Shown one piece after another: positions 53,144-61,123 of a stretch of 64,000 nt of DNA. Under the pieces are notes generated by a model. It was not told where the DNA came from. It saw only the letters and a program-made list of their open reading frames with translations, and searched no databases. The first letter of the stretch is position 1. Each line of letters starts with the position of its first letter. Origin of the DNA: JBQTIY01 sp052387675 (lineage in GTDB: Bacteria; Planctomycetota; B15-G4); assembly GCA_052387675.1 (NCBI GenBank), contig JBQTIY010000002.1, positions 1 through 64,000 of the forward strand, in the 5' to 3' direction. A program made the translations under genes and the position numbers.

Positions 53144-53157
53144 GGTCTTGCAAGACC
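53144..53157. promoter_or_regulatory. Palindromic operator on the ptsN -35
   Basis: GGTCTTGCAAGACC is a perfect 14-bp palindrome covering the -35 hexamer of the ptsN promoter. A dimeric regulator bound here would block RNA polymerase or, acting from -35, alter it. The regulator is unknown. Confidence 0.5.
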
Positions 53158-53176
53158 TGGGGGCGGCACTTACCAT
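53148..53176 (+). promoter_or_regulatory. Promoter of ptsN
   Basis: TTGCAA (53148-53153), 17 bp, TACCAT (53171-53176). Transcription would start near 53183 with a leader of about 94 nt. Confidence 0.55.
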
Positions 53177-53276
53177 CGTCGGATTCCGCCGGGCTTCCCC
53201 TGGAGCATGAGCTTGGGAAGCTGCCGGCTACCCGATTCCCCGCCCCATTTCTCTTCCGAAGGACTCGCCCTGTCCC

Positions 53277-53747
53277 TTGAAGCTGTCCGACCTGCTCACC
53301 GAGTCCGCGATCGTCCTGAACATGGACGGCTGCGACAAGTGGCAGGCCATCGAGCAGCTCACGGACCGCCTGGCGAGCACCGGGGGCTTTCAGGCCGAGC
53401 ACCGCGAGCGCGTGCTGTCAGCGCTCGTCGCGCGTGAGCGCTCCATGTCCACGGGCATGGAGCAGGGCATCGCGATTCCGCACGCCTCGGTGGATGTGAT
53501 CGGGAAGCCAGCCGTCGCGCTGGGCATTGCCCGCGAAGGACTGGACTTCCAGGCCATCGACGGCCGCTCCACGCACTTGGTCATTCTGCTGGTGAATCCC
53601 GCCAACCGCACCAAGGACCACATCCGCACGCTGGCCGAGATCGCCCGGCTGCTCAGCAGCAGCGAGTTGCGTGCGGCGCTCGTGCAGAGCGACGACGCGC
53701 TGCAGGTGCTCGACACCATCCGTTCCGCCGAAGCCGTCGTTACCTGA
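53277..53747 (+). CDS. ptsN: PTS EIIA-type (PtsN-like) protein
   Basis: A 156-residue EIIA of the fructose/nitrogen PTS family with the phosphorylated His69 in GIAIPHASV. There is no membrane EIIC/EIIB partner next door, as in the regulatory nitrogen branch, where the EIIA's phosphorylation state controls other systems. The TTG at 53277 gives the conserved start MKLSDLLTES. AAGGA lies 14 nt before it. rpsU follows after 80 bp with its own ribosome site. Confidence 0.85.
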   Translation: MKLSDLLTESAIVLNMDGCDKWQAIEQLTDRLASTGGFQAEHRERVLSALVARERSMSTGMEQGIAIPHASVDVIGKPAVALGIAREGLDFQAIDGRSTHLVILLVNPANRTKDHIRTLAEIARLLSSSELRAALVQSDDALQVLDTIRSAEAVVT

Positions 53748-53827
53748 AGCCGTCGGCGGATCCACGAAACCGTTCCTGAACCCTTCAACCCTTTCCTGAG
53801 CCCCTAGAGAAACCCGAGGAATCCCGC

Positions 53828-54187
53828 TTGGTCATTCGAGTCCAGACGCGCGACAATGAACCCGTCGATAAGGCCCTGCGCCGCCTGCGCAAGCTGTGCA
53901 ACAACGAAGGTCTCACCCGGACCACGAAGAGCAAGGCCTACTTCGAGAAGCCCAGCGAACGCCGGCGCCGCGAGGCGCGTGAGCGGCTGAAGGCCATCCG
54001 CATTGCCAGTCGTTCCAAGGAGACCGGCGCGGCGAAGCTCAAGAACCGGCGGCGCAAGTTCAAGAAGGGCGCACGGCCGGGCGCGGGCGATGGCCCGGGC
54101 AACGACCGTGAAGGCGGCGGCATGCTTGGCGAGACCCGCAGCAGCGGCGTTCGTCGTCCGGAAGGCGCGCGAGTCGGCGCACACTGA
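53828..54187 (+). CDS. rpsU: Ribosomal protein S21, extended form
   Basis: S21 of the small subunit, located near the anti-Shine-Dalgarno region of 16S rRNA. The first ~65 residues match bacterial S21 (VIRVQTRDNEPVDKALRRLRK, SKAYFEKPSERRRREARE). The remaining ~55 residues are an extra tail: a basic patch KLKNRRRKFKKGAR then Gly/Arg-rich (GAGDGPGNDREGGGMLG), which most S21 proteins lack. The TTG start at 53828 has GAGGAA upstream. The 80-bp leader carries a repeated TTCCTGA(A/G)CCC. The gene converges on rpiB. Confidence 0.85.
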   Translation: MVIRVQTRDNEPVDKALRRLRKLCNNEGLTRTTKSKAYFEKPSERRRREARERLKAIRIASRSKETGAAKLKNRRRKFKKGARPGAGDGPGNDREGGGMLGETRSSGVRRPEGARVGAH

Positions 54188-54196
54188 GCCGGCCGC

Positions 54197-54214
54197 TCGC
54201 CGCTGCGGCGGCGA
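54197..54214. terminator. Hairpin between convergent rpsU and rpiB
   Basis: TCGCCGC-TGCG-GCGGCGA, a perfect 7-bp stem with a 4-nt loop, 10 bp after the rpsU stop. There is no T-tract in either direction. It could be a shared terminator. Confidence 0.4.
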
Positions 54215-54229
54215 CGGAGCGCGCGCGCC

Positions 54230-54676
54230 TCAGCTCTTCGCTGGGGCGGGCGCGTCGAACTTGGCGACGCGGCGCGCGTGCCTTCCGCCCTCAAAGGGCG
54301 TAGCGAGGAAGAGCCGCACGATCTCGTCCACGACGGTGGCATCGACCACACGCGCTCCCAGGCAGAGCACGTTGGCGTCGTTGTGGGCGCGGCTCATGCG
54401 GGCTTCGTAGGGGTCATTGCACTTGGCGGCGCGCACGCCGGGTGTGCGGTTGGCGGCGATGGACATGCCGATGCCGGTGCCACAGACCAGGATCCCGGCC
54501 TGTGCGCTGCCGCGGCGTACAGCCTGCGCCACCTTGTGCGCATAGTCCGGGTAGTCCACGGAGTCGGCCGTGTGGGTGCCGAGGTCCTCCACTTCGTGGC
54601 CATCGCCGCGCAGCAGGGTCTGCAGCCGCAGCTTGGTTTCGAGACCGGCGTGATCGGATCCAAGGACGAGCTTCAT
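54230..54676 (-). CDS. rpiB: Ribose-5-phosphate isomerase B
   Basis: RpiB, interconverting ribose-5-P and ribulose-5-P; 148 residues. It has LVLGSDHAGLETK with the catalytic Asp-His, ILVCGTGIGMSIAANRTPGVRAAKCND with the base Cys, and SRAHNDANVLCLGARV. It is read after the TsaC fusion with ATGA overlap. The same grouping (Sua5-like, YwlE-like, RpiB) occurs as separate genes in the Bacillus subtilis ywlC-G region. Confidence 0.95.
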   Translation of the reverse strand: MKLVLGSDHAGLETKLRLQTLLRGDGHEVEDLGTHTADSVDYPDYAHKVAQAVRRGSAQAGILVCGTGIGMSIAANRTPGVRAAKCNDPYEARMSRAHNDANVLCLGARVVDATVVDEIVRLFLATPFEGGRHARRVAKFDAPAPAKS

Positions 54677-55737
54677 CGGTGCGGGGCTCCAGCGTTGAGG
54701 ATGCGGGCGGCGCGCTCGCGGGCCAGCTCGGCGAGCGAGGCGGCCACGGCGCGATAGGTGGTCAGGGACTGGCCGAAGGGATCTTCCACGTCCCGGCCGC
54801 GCGGGTCGAACAGCTCGATCGGCGGGCCGGCGCCAGGGCCGAGACGCGCGGCGAGTTCGGCAGCATGGGCGCGGGTCATGCAGAGTACGAGGTCCGCCTC
54901 ACCGAGCAGCTCGGGTGCCACGCTGCTTGTGCGGTGGGCGTCGAGGCTCAGCCCAAGTTCGGCCAGAGCGGCGATCGCGTGGGCACTCGCGGGGTGTCCG
55001 GGCTGCGTGTGCAGTCCCGCGGAAAGCACGCGTGGCGGAATGAGCTGCTGCGGCCGCGCGAACTCGCTCAAGGCTGCAGTGAGCAGACCGGCGGCCATGG
55101 GCGAGCGGCAGGTATTGCCGGAGCAGACGATGAGCACGGTGGCCTGGGCCACGCGCTGGACATCTTGGCGCGAGACCACGCCTTCCCGCAGAAGGCGCAG
55201 CGCGTAAGGCCGCGCTTCGAGCACGGTGGAGGCTTCGCCCAGCGCGGCCTGGCCGCCATCGACGACGACGGCGACGTGCTGCAGCACGGCCTGCGGCACC
55301 GCAGCGGCGGTCGTGGGCGGCGCGACGCCCGTCGGATTGGCGCTCGTGAGCAGCAGCGGTTCGCCGAGCGCGGCGAGGAGTTCGCGCGTGAAGGCGTGGC
55401 CCGGCACGCGCACGCCCACGGACCCTCCGTGGCGGTCGGGCAGCACGAGCGTGAGCGGTCCCGGCCACCAGCGTGCGGCACAGCGGCGGGCGGTGCGCGT
55501 CAGCGGGGCCAAGCGCTCCTGGATCATCTCCAGCGCAGGCACGGCCAAGGCGTACGGGGCCTGACGGGCCGCCTTCACGCGGGCCAGAGCGGCTGCATGC
55601 CTCTCCAGCGCGGCGAGACCGTAGACCGTCTCGGTTGGCAGGACGACGAGTTCCCCGGCCTGGAGCGCCAGCGTCGCCGCCTGCAACGCGGCCTCGGGCG
55701 GCGTCGTCGCGAGATCGAAGCGTTGCGGCCTAGGCAC
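54673..55737 (-). CDS. Fusion: TsaC/Sua5 domain and YwlE-like phosphatase
   Basis: A 354-residue two-domain protein. Residues 1-195 are TsaC/Sua5, which makes threonylcarbamoyl-AMP for the t6A37 modification of tRNA (LPTETVYGLAA, PYALAVPA in place of the common KPLAVMV, WPGPLTLVLP, LLTSANPTGV). Residues ~198-354 are a low-molecular-weight phosphatase with the C-x5-R loop VCSGNTCRSP (Cys205, Arg211) and the general-acid loop DPFGQS (319-324). Thr209 in the P-loop is the residue that marks YwlE-type protein-arginine phosphatases rather than tyrosine phosphatases, where it is usually Ile. No McsB kinase is seen in the window. A CATAAT hexamer 6 nt before the GTG suggests leaderless expression. 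Confidence 0.85.
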   Translation of the reverse strand: MPRPQRFDLATTPPEAALQAATLALQAGELVVLPTETVYGLAALERHAAALARVKAARQAPYALAVPALEMIQERLAPLTRTARRCAARWWPGPLTLVLPDRHGGSVGVRVPGHAFTRELLAALGEPLLLTSANPTGVAPPTTAAAVPQAVLQHVAVVVDGGQAALGEASTVLEARPYALRLLREGVVSRQDVQRVAQATVLIVCSGNTCRSPMAAGLLTAALSEFARPQQLIPPRVLSAGLHTQPGHPASAHAIAALAELGLSLDAHRTSSVAPELLGEADLVLCMTRAHAAELAARLGPGAGPPIELFDPRGRDVEDPFGQSLTTYRAVAASLAELARERAARILNAGAPHR

Positions 55738-55743
55738 GCGCCC

Positions 55744-55749
55744 ATTATG
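55744..55749 (-). promoter_or_regulatory. -10 element of the TsaC fusion (leaderless)
   Basis: CATAAT on the minus strand ends exactly 6 nt before the GTG at 55737, followed by GGGCGC. Spacing puts +1 on the start codon. No good -35 is seen. Confidence 0.45.
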
Positions 55750-55871
55750 CGGACTCCCGCGCGCCGAAGGGCGCTGCTCCTGGCGCGGACTCCGGGCGAG
55801 GCCGTTTCCCCCGGCGGGGGGCGGCGTGCATACTGCGCGGCCTGCCGCTCGCGCCGAGGACTTGGCTCAGG

Positions 55872-56603
55872 ATGACGGTCGTGAACAAGCGCTCCCAGCG
55901 CCTGGAATCCATGGGCACCATGGCAGCCGCCCTGGCGCATGAGATCCGGAACCCCCTCAGCACGATGTCAGTCAATCTCCAGCTTCTGGCAGAGGACTAC
56001 GCCGAGGCACGGACGCCGGTCGAGCAGCGCACCCTCAAGCGGGCGCGGCTCCTGCTCACCGAGGTCAAGCGGCTCGACCGCATCGTGGGCGACTTTCTCT
56101 CCCTGGTGCGCGGCTATGAGCTGCATCCGGTCACGGTGGACCTGGAACTGCTGATCACCGACATGATCCGCTTCGTGGAGCCGGAAGCGCGCAGCCAGGG
56201 CATCGCGGTGCGCTTTCGGCCGGACCCGGGCGCGCGCCAGGTGCTGGCCGATCCCACCTATCTGCGCATGGGCCTGATGAACCTTATCGTCAATGCGCAG
56301 CAAGCCATGGCCGGGCTGAGCGGCGGCGAACTGCTCATCGAGACGGTGGCACGCGAGCCCTTCGTCGAAGTGCAGATCACGGACACCGGCCCGGGCATCG
56401 CGCCGGAGATTCAGGAGAAAGTCTTTCGGCCCTGGTACTCGACCAAGACCGGCGGCACCGGCCTAGGGTTGCCGACGGCCCGGCGCATCCTGGAGGAGCT
56501 CGGCGGCGAACTCCGTATGCAGTCCGAGCCGGGGCGGGGCACGCGCTTCACGGCTGTGGTGCCGCGCGCGCCTCGGCAGCTCACCCAGGGCGAGCAGGCA
56601 TGA
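55872..56603 (+). CDS. Soluble histidine kinase without sensor domain
   Basis: A 243-residue kinase with only the HisKA dimerisation/phosphoacceptor and HATPase_c domains. The H box is ALAHEIRNPLS (His23); then N-box-like LMNLIVNAQQAM, G1 ITDTGPGIA and G2 GGTGLGLPTARRIL. No transmembrane, PAS or GAF segment lies before it; the frame is open upstream but has no start codon. It resembles the NtrB-like output half of kinases that pair with NtrC regulators, and the next gene, overlapping by ATGA, is exactly that. The signal must come from a separate protein or from its short N-terminus. Confidence 0.88.
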   Translation: MTVVNKRSQRLESMGTMAAALAHEIRNPLSTMSVNLQLLAEDYAEARTPVEQRTLKRARLLLTEVKRLDRIVGDFLSLVRGYELHPVTVDLELLITDMIRFVEPEARSQGIAVRFRPDPGARQVLADPTYLRMGLMNLIVNAQQAMAGLSGGELLIETVAREPFVEVQITDTGPGIAPEIQEKVFRPWYSTKTGGTGLGLPTARRILEELGGELRMQSEPGRGTRFTAVVPRAPRQLTQGEQA

Positions 56604-57967
56604 ATCCGGCTCTGCCCGTGGCCGTGCTGGTCATCGACGACGATGCCGCGCATGCCGACACGATCGGCGAGGCCCTGCAGGCCGCCGGCTACGCACCGCA
56701 CGTCGTGCATTCGGGTCGTGAGGGCCTCGCCGCGCTGGCCGCGCAGCCTTTCGACTTGGTGTTGACCGACCTGCGCATGAACGACGTGGATGGCATGGAG
56801 GTGCTGGCTGGGGCTCGGCGCAAGGGCGACGTCGATGTCGTGGTCGTTACGGGGCATGGTTCGGTGGAGAGCGCCGTGGAGGCCATGCGCGCTGGCGCGG
56901 CGCACTACATCACCAAGCCGGTGAACATCCACGAACTGCGCGAAGTGCTCTCGCGCATTGTCGAAAAGCAGCGCCTGCGCCGCCGCAATCAGGAACTCGA
57001 GGTGCAGCTCGACGACCGCTACGGCTTCGATGCGATCATCGGCCGCAGCCCCGGCATGCTGGCCATGTTCCGCACGCTGCGGCAAGTGGCGCCCACCGAT
57101 GTCACCGTGCTGGTCACCGGCGAGTCGGGCACGGGCAAGGAACTCGTGGCGCGAGCGCTGCACCAGAACAGCCGCCGGCGCAATGCGCCCTTCGTGGCGC
57201 TCAACTGCGCCGCCCTGCCCGAGAGTCTCCTGGAGAGCGAGCTCTTCGGCCACGAGCGCGGGGCCTTCACCGGGGCCAGCGCGCGCAAGATCGGGCACAT
57301 CGAGAACGCCACGGGCGGCACACTCTTTCTGGATGAAGTCGGCGACATGCCGCTCACCACGCAGGTGAAGATCCTGCGCGTGCTGGAGCAGCGTGAGCTC
57401 GTGCGCGTGGGCAGCAGCGCCACAATTCCGGTGGACATCCGCGTCATTGCGGCCACCAACCAGAATCTGCTCGAGGCCGTCTCCCAGCGCCGCTTCCGGG
57501 AGGATCTCTATTTCCGGCTCAAGGTCGTGTCGATCGAGCTGCCGCCCCTGCGCGAGCGCGCCTCGGACATTCCGCTGATGGTGGATGCCTTCGTGCGCGA
57601 GCTGGCCGCCCGGCACGGGCGCGCGGTGCGGGGGGTGTCGCCGGAGGTCATGCGCGTGCTGCAGACCCAGAGCTGGCCGGGCAACGTGCGCGAATTGCGT
57701 AACGTGGTCGAAACCATGATCGTGACCGGCGGCCACGAGATCTTGCAGCTCGAGGATCTGCCCCCGGGCCTGGCGCAGCTTCCCGCCGCGCAGCCGGTGG
57801 TCGGCAGCCCCGCCTCGCTGGCCGGGCGCACCGCCGCCGACGTCGAGCGCGAACACATCCAGGCCACGCTTGAACTCGTGGGCGGCAACCGAGCCAAGGC
57901 TGCCCGGGTCATGCAGATCGGGGAGCGGACCCTCTACCGCAAGATCAAAGAGTTCGGCTTGAGCTAA
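56600..57967 (+). CDS. NtrC-family sigma-54 response regulator
   Basis: A 455-residue regulator: receiver (residues 1-120, phosphoacceptor Asp57 in LVLTDLRM, Lys in YITKPVNIHE), sigma-54 AAA+ domain (~145-380; Walker A GESGTGKE, the sigma-54-contacting GAFTGA loop, GGTLFLDEVGDM, SWPGNVRELRN arginine-finger region) and a C-terminal Fis-type helix-turn-helix (HIQATLELVGGNRAKAARVMQ to RTLYRKIKEF). It activates sigma-54 promoters after phosphorylation by the upstream kinase. A sigma-54-like sequence lies just downstream, before dnaK. Confidence 0.93.
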   Translation: MNPALPVAVLVIDDDAAHADTIGEALQAAGYAPHVVHSGREGLAALAAQPFDLVLTDLRMNDVDGMEVLAGARRKGDVDVVVVTGHGSVESAVEAMRAGAAHYITKPVNIHELREVLSRIVEKQRLRRRNQELEVQLDDRYGFDAIIGRSPGMLAMFRTLRQVAPTDVTVLVTGESGTGKELVARALHQNSRRRNAPFVALNCAALPESLLESELFGHERGAFTGASARKIGHIENATGGTLFLDEVGDMPLTTQVKILRVLEQRELVRVGSSATIPVDIRVIAATNQNLLEAVSQRRFREDLYFRLKVVSIELPPLRERASDIPLMVDAFVRELAARHGRAVRGVSPEVMRVLQTQSWPGNVRELRNVVETMIVTGGHEILQLEDLPPGLAQLPAAQPVVGSPASLAGRTAADVEREHIQATLELVGGNRAKAARVMQIGERTLYRKIKEFGLS

Positions 57968-58058
57968 GGCGCTGCCACGATGGCAGCCGCCGCCTCCGAC
58001 GGTGCCGTTTTGCCAGCGATCTTGGGGTGGAACCGCTGGTGAGGGCCGGCACGCCGGA

Positions 58059-58074
58059 TTGGCACGCTCTTTGT
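58059..58074 (+). promoter_or_regulatory. Sigma-54-like element before dnaK
   Basis: TTGGCACG-CTCT-TTGT resembles the sigma-54 consensus TTGGCACG-N4-TTGC with a T at the conserved -12 C. It lies 82 bp before the dnaK ATG and directly downstream of an NtrC-type gene. The same TTGGCA could instead be a sigma-70 -35 (17 bp before a poor GCTAGC). Confidence 0.4.
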
Positions 58075-58156
58075 TGCCTGTGCTAGCCAGAGCGACCGAG
58101 CGGGCCCTGCCCCGCGGCCGCCTTGGACTCTCGGCACGCAGAAAACTGGAGCTGGC

Positions 58157-60181
58157 ATGAACGACCCGATCATCGGCATCGACCTCGGTACCACGAACTC
58201 GGTGGTGTGCATCCTGGAGGCTGGGCAGCCCAAGGTGCTGCCAAATGCCGAGGGGCATCGCACGACACCGTCGGTGGTGGCCTTCACGGTGGATGGCGAG
58301 GACCGGCTGGTTGGGCATGCCGCCCGGCGCCAGGCCATCACCAATCCGCAGCGCACGATCTCTTCGATCAAGCGCTTCATGGGTCGCCGTCACGAGGAGG
58401 TGGGGCAGGAGGAGAAGCTCGTGCCCTACAAGGTCGTGGGCGCCTCCAACGAACCGGTGGCCGTCGAGATCCATTACGAGAAGGACAGCAAGAAGTGGAG
58501 CAAGCGCTACACGCCGCAGGAGATCTCCGCGATGATCCTGCAGAACCTGAAGGAGACGGCAGAGGCTTACCTGGGCAAGAAGGTCACGCGCGCCGTCATC
58601 ACTGTGCCGGCGTACTTCAACGATGCCCAGCGCCAGGCCACCAAGGATGCCGGCGAGATCGCCGGCCTCAAGGTCGAGCGCATCGTCAACGAGCCCACTG
58701 CGGCTTGCTTGGCCTATGGCCTCGAGAAGAAGCGCGAAGGCAAGATCGCCGTCTTCGACCTGGGCGGCGGCACCTTTGACATCTCGATCCTCGACATCGG
58801 TGACGGTGTCTACGAGGTCAATGCCATCAATGGCGACACGCACCTCGGCGGCGACAACGTCGACAACGTGCTCATCGACTGGGTGGCTGACCAGTTCAAG
58901 AAGGACACCGGTATCGATCTGCGCAAGGATCCGATGGCCTTGCAGCGCCTCAAGGAGGCCTGCGAGAAGGCCAAGTGCGAGCTCTCGGGCACGCCCCAGA
59001 CAAATATCAACCTGCCCTTCGTCTCCGCCGACGCGAGCGGCCCCAAGCACCTCAACGTGGGGCTGACGCGGGCCAAGTTCGAAGAACTTATTGAGCCGCT
59101 GCTGGAGAGCTGCCGCAAGCCCTGCCTCAGCGCCCTCGCCGACGCCGGACTCAAGCCCGCCACCTGGGATGAGCGCCACGAGAAGGTGCTCACCGCCTCG
59201 GGCGTGGACGAAGTCATCTTGGTCGGCGGCAGCACGCGCATTCCCGCCGTGCAGGCGCTGGTCAAGGAGATCTTCGGCAAGGAGCCCAGCCGCAACGTGA
59301 ACCCCGACGAGGTTGTGGCGCTCGGCGCCGCGGTCCAGGGCGGAGTGCTCACCGGCGCTGTGCAGGACGTGGTCCTGCTCGACGTCACGCCGCTGTCGCT
59401 GGGCATCGAGACTCTGGGCGGAGTCATGACCAAGCTCATCGAGCGCAACACGACCATTCCCACGAGCCGCAAGGAAGTCTTCTCGACGGCCAGCGACAAC
59501 CAGCCCGGAGTGGAGATCCACGTAGTCCAGGGCGAGCGTGAGATGGCCCGGCACAACCGGACACTGGGGCGCTTCAAGCTCGAAGGCATTCCTCCGGCGC
59601 CCCGCGGCGTGCCGCAGGTCGAAGTGACCTTTGACATCGACGCCAATGGCATCCTGAACGTGAGCGCCAAGGACCTGGGCACCGGTAAGCAGACCAAGAT
59701 CACGATCGAGGCCAGCTCGGGCCTGACCGACGCAGAGATCGAGCGCATGCGCAAGGACGCCGAGGCCAATGCCGAGGCCGACCGGCAGGAGCGTGAACTC
59801 GTTGATCTGCGCAACCAGGCCGAGCAGACCATCCGGCAGACGCAGAAGGCCCTCGATGAGCATCAGGAGAAGCTCGACGAGGAGACACGCAAGACCATCG
59901 AGACGGCGCGCGTGGCTCTGGAGGAGGCGGCCAAGGGCGAGGACGCGGCGCGTATCCGCAGCGCACTCGAGCACTACACGACCTCGGCTCAAAAGCTGGC
60001 GGAGATTCTGTACGCTCAGGCCGGCCAGGCCGGCGGCGCCGACGCTGCCGGTCCGCAGGGCTCGGCGGGGTCCGACCCGTCGGCAGGCGCGCGGGGCGGC
60101 CCCCGCGCCGACTCAGCCGGCGGCCGGGCCGGTGTGGACAAGGAAGACATCATTGATGCCGATTTCGAGGTCAAGAGCTGA
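58157..60181 (+). CDS. dnaK: Chaperone DnaK (Hsp70)
   Basis: Hsp70, 674 residues. ATPase signatures: IGIDLGTTNSVV (start), VFDLGGGTFDISIL and VILVGGSTRIPAVQALV; the linker DVVLLDVTPLSLGIETLGG; substrate domain and C-terminal lid with a Gly/Ala-rich tail. The lid ends DKEDIIDADFEVK, a variant of the acidic EEVD-like DnaK terminus. It is a clear housekeeping-type DnaK with the extra 24-residue actin-fold insert of Gram-negative forms (GQEEKLVPYKVVGASNEPVA region). grpE and dnaJ are not adjacent. The gene has a GGAG-type ribosome site. Confidence 0.96.
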   Translation: MNDPIIGIDLGTTNSVVCILEAGQPKVLPNAEGHRTTPSVVAFTVDGEDRLVGHAARRQAITNPQRTISSIKRFMGRRHEEVGQEEKLVPYKVVGASNEPVAVEIHYEKDSKKWSKRYTPQEISAMILQNLKETAEAYLGKKVTRAVITVPAYFNDAQRQATKDAGEIAGLKVERIVNEPTAACLAYGLEKKREGKIAVFDLGGGTFDISILDIGDGVYEVNAINGDTHLGGDNVDNVLIDWVADQFKKDTGIDLRKDPMALQRLKEACEKAKCELSGTPQTNINLPFVSADASGPKHLNVGLTRAKFEELIEPLLESCRKPCLSALADAGLKPATWDERHEKVLTASGVDEVILVGGSTRIPAVQALVKEIFGKEPSRNVNPDEVVALGAAVQGGVLTGAVQDVVLLDVTPLSLGIETLGGVMTKLIERNTTIPTSRKEVFSTASDNQPGVEIHVVQGEREMARHNRTLGRFKLEGIPPAPRGVPQVEVTFDIDANGILNVSAKDLGTGKQTKITIEASSGLTDAEIERMRKDAEANAEADRQERELVDLRNQAEQTIRQTQKALDEHQEKLDEETRKTIETARVALEEAAKGEDAARIRSALEHYTTSAQKLAEILYAQAGQAGGADAAGPQGSAGSDPSAGARGGPRADSAGGRAGVDKEDIIDADFEVKS

Positions 60182-60205
60182 CGTCGAGCGCGGAGCCGCT
60201 CGCGC

Positions 60206-61123
60206 TTGATCCACATCGAGCACCTCACGCGCCGCTTTCACGAGCTGCTCGCTGTCGATGACGTCAGTCTCGATGTGGCGCGTGGAGAAATCCTGGGTTT
60301 CCTCGGCCCCAATGGCGCCGGCAAGTCCACCACGATTCGCATCCTCACGGGCTTTCTCCCGGCTACATCCGGCCGCGCCGAAGTCGACGGCCTCGATGTG
60401 GCCAGCGAGAGCCTTGCCGTGCGCCGCCGCATCGGCTACCTCCCGGAGAACGTTCCGCTGCCGCCCGATGCGCGCGTGGACGAGTACCTGGAGTTCCGGG
60501 CGCGGCTGAAAGGGGTGGGGTCCGCCCAGCGGCAGGCCGTGCGGGAACGAGCCCTGACGTCCTGCGGCCTGGTGCCGATGCGGCGTCGCATCATCGGGCA
60601 GCTCTCGCGCGGCTACCGGCAGCGCGTGGGGCTGGCCGACGCTCTGTTGGCCGAGCCGCCGGTACTGATCCTTGATGAACCCACCGGTGGCCTGGACCCC
60701 GGCCAGCGCCAGGAAGTGCTGGAACTCGTGGCCGGACTGCGGGGCGAGCGGACCGTGCTGCTCAGCAGCCACGTCCTGGCCGAGGTCGAGCACGTCTGCT
60801 CGCGCGTCGCCATCATTCAGCGCGGCCGGCTTGTCGCGCAGGGGACCCGTGAGGAACTCGAAGCCAGCCTGGGCCGGCGCGGCGAAGTCGAGATCGTGGC
60901 ACGGGGGGCCGGCCCGCGTCTGACGGCCGCGCTCATGGCGCGCGGCCTGTCGCCGCGCAGCGAGCCTGCCAGCGCGACCTGTGTTGTCCGGCTCGAGCGC
61001 GAGGAGGAGGGTCCGCCCCTGCTCGCTGCACTCATTGCTGAGGGGGTGCCGGTTTCCTCCTTTCGTCCGCTGACACGTTCGCTGCACGACCTCTTCCTGG
61101 ATCTCACTGGGGAGCGCCGCTGA
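60206..61123 (+). CDS. ABC transporter ATPase (GldA-like)
   Basis: A 305-residue ABC ATPase with Walker A GPNGAGKSTT, Q-loop in TGFLPATSG-DGLDVA region, signature LSRGYRQRVGLADALL and Walker B VLILDEPTGGLDP. The C-terminal ~80 residues form the extra regulatory part common in gliding/multi-drug exporters. Start is a TTG at 60206, 24 bp after dnaK. With the two genes behind it this matches the GldA-GldF-GldG module of Bacteroidetes and its wider relatives in many non-gliding bacteria. Confidence 0.88.
   Translation: MIHIEHLTRRFHELLAVDDVSLDVARGEILGFLGPNGAGKSTTIRILTGFLPATSGRAEVDGLDVASESLAVRRRIGYLPENVPLPPDARVDEYLEFRARLKGVGSAQRQAVRERALTSCGLVPMRRRIIGQLSRGYRQRVGLADALLAEPPVLILDEPTGGLDPGQRQEVLELVAGLRGERTVLLSSHVLAEVEHVCSRVAIIQRGRLVAQGTREELEASLGRRGEVEIVARGAGPRLTAALMARGLSPRSEPASATCVVRLEREEEGPPLLAALIAEGVPVSSFRPLTRSLHDLFLDLTGERR

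Larger units (their letters stand above)
53004..53276. promoter_or_regulatory. Divergent gspD/ptsN regulatory region
   Basis: The largest intergenic gap here (273 bp). Besides the ptsN promoter and palindrome listed separately it holds a CCCTCGC-GACC-GCGAGGG hairpin (53031-53048) and an ATCCCG-N7-CGGGAT dyad (53066-53084), both on the gspD side. A short open frame from an ATG at 53207 is not convincing as a gene. No clear gspD -35/-10 pair is visible. Confidence 0.4.

Noticed and set aside
53207..53437. Small open frame (76 codons) from an ATG between gspD and ptsN
   Set aside because: It overlaps ptsN in another frame, has no ribosome site and no recognisable sequence; it fits the ptsN leader better.
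56411..59992. Minus-strand open frame of 1193 codons across the NtrC-type and dnaK genes
   Set aside because: It is an antisense shadow: the plus strand holds two intact, highly conserved genes, and the reverse translation shows no domain. Long antisense frames are expected in GC-rich coding DNA.
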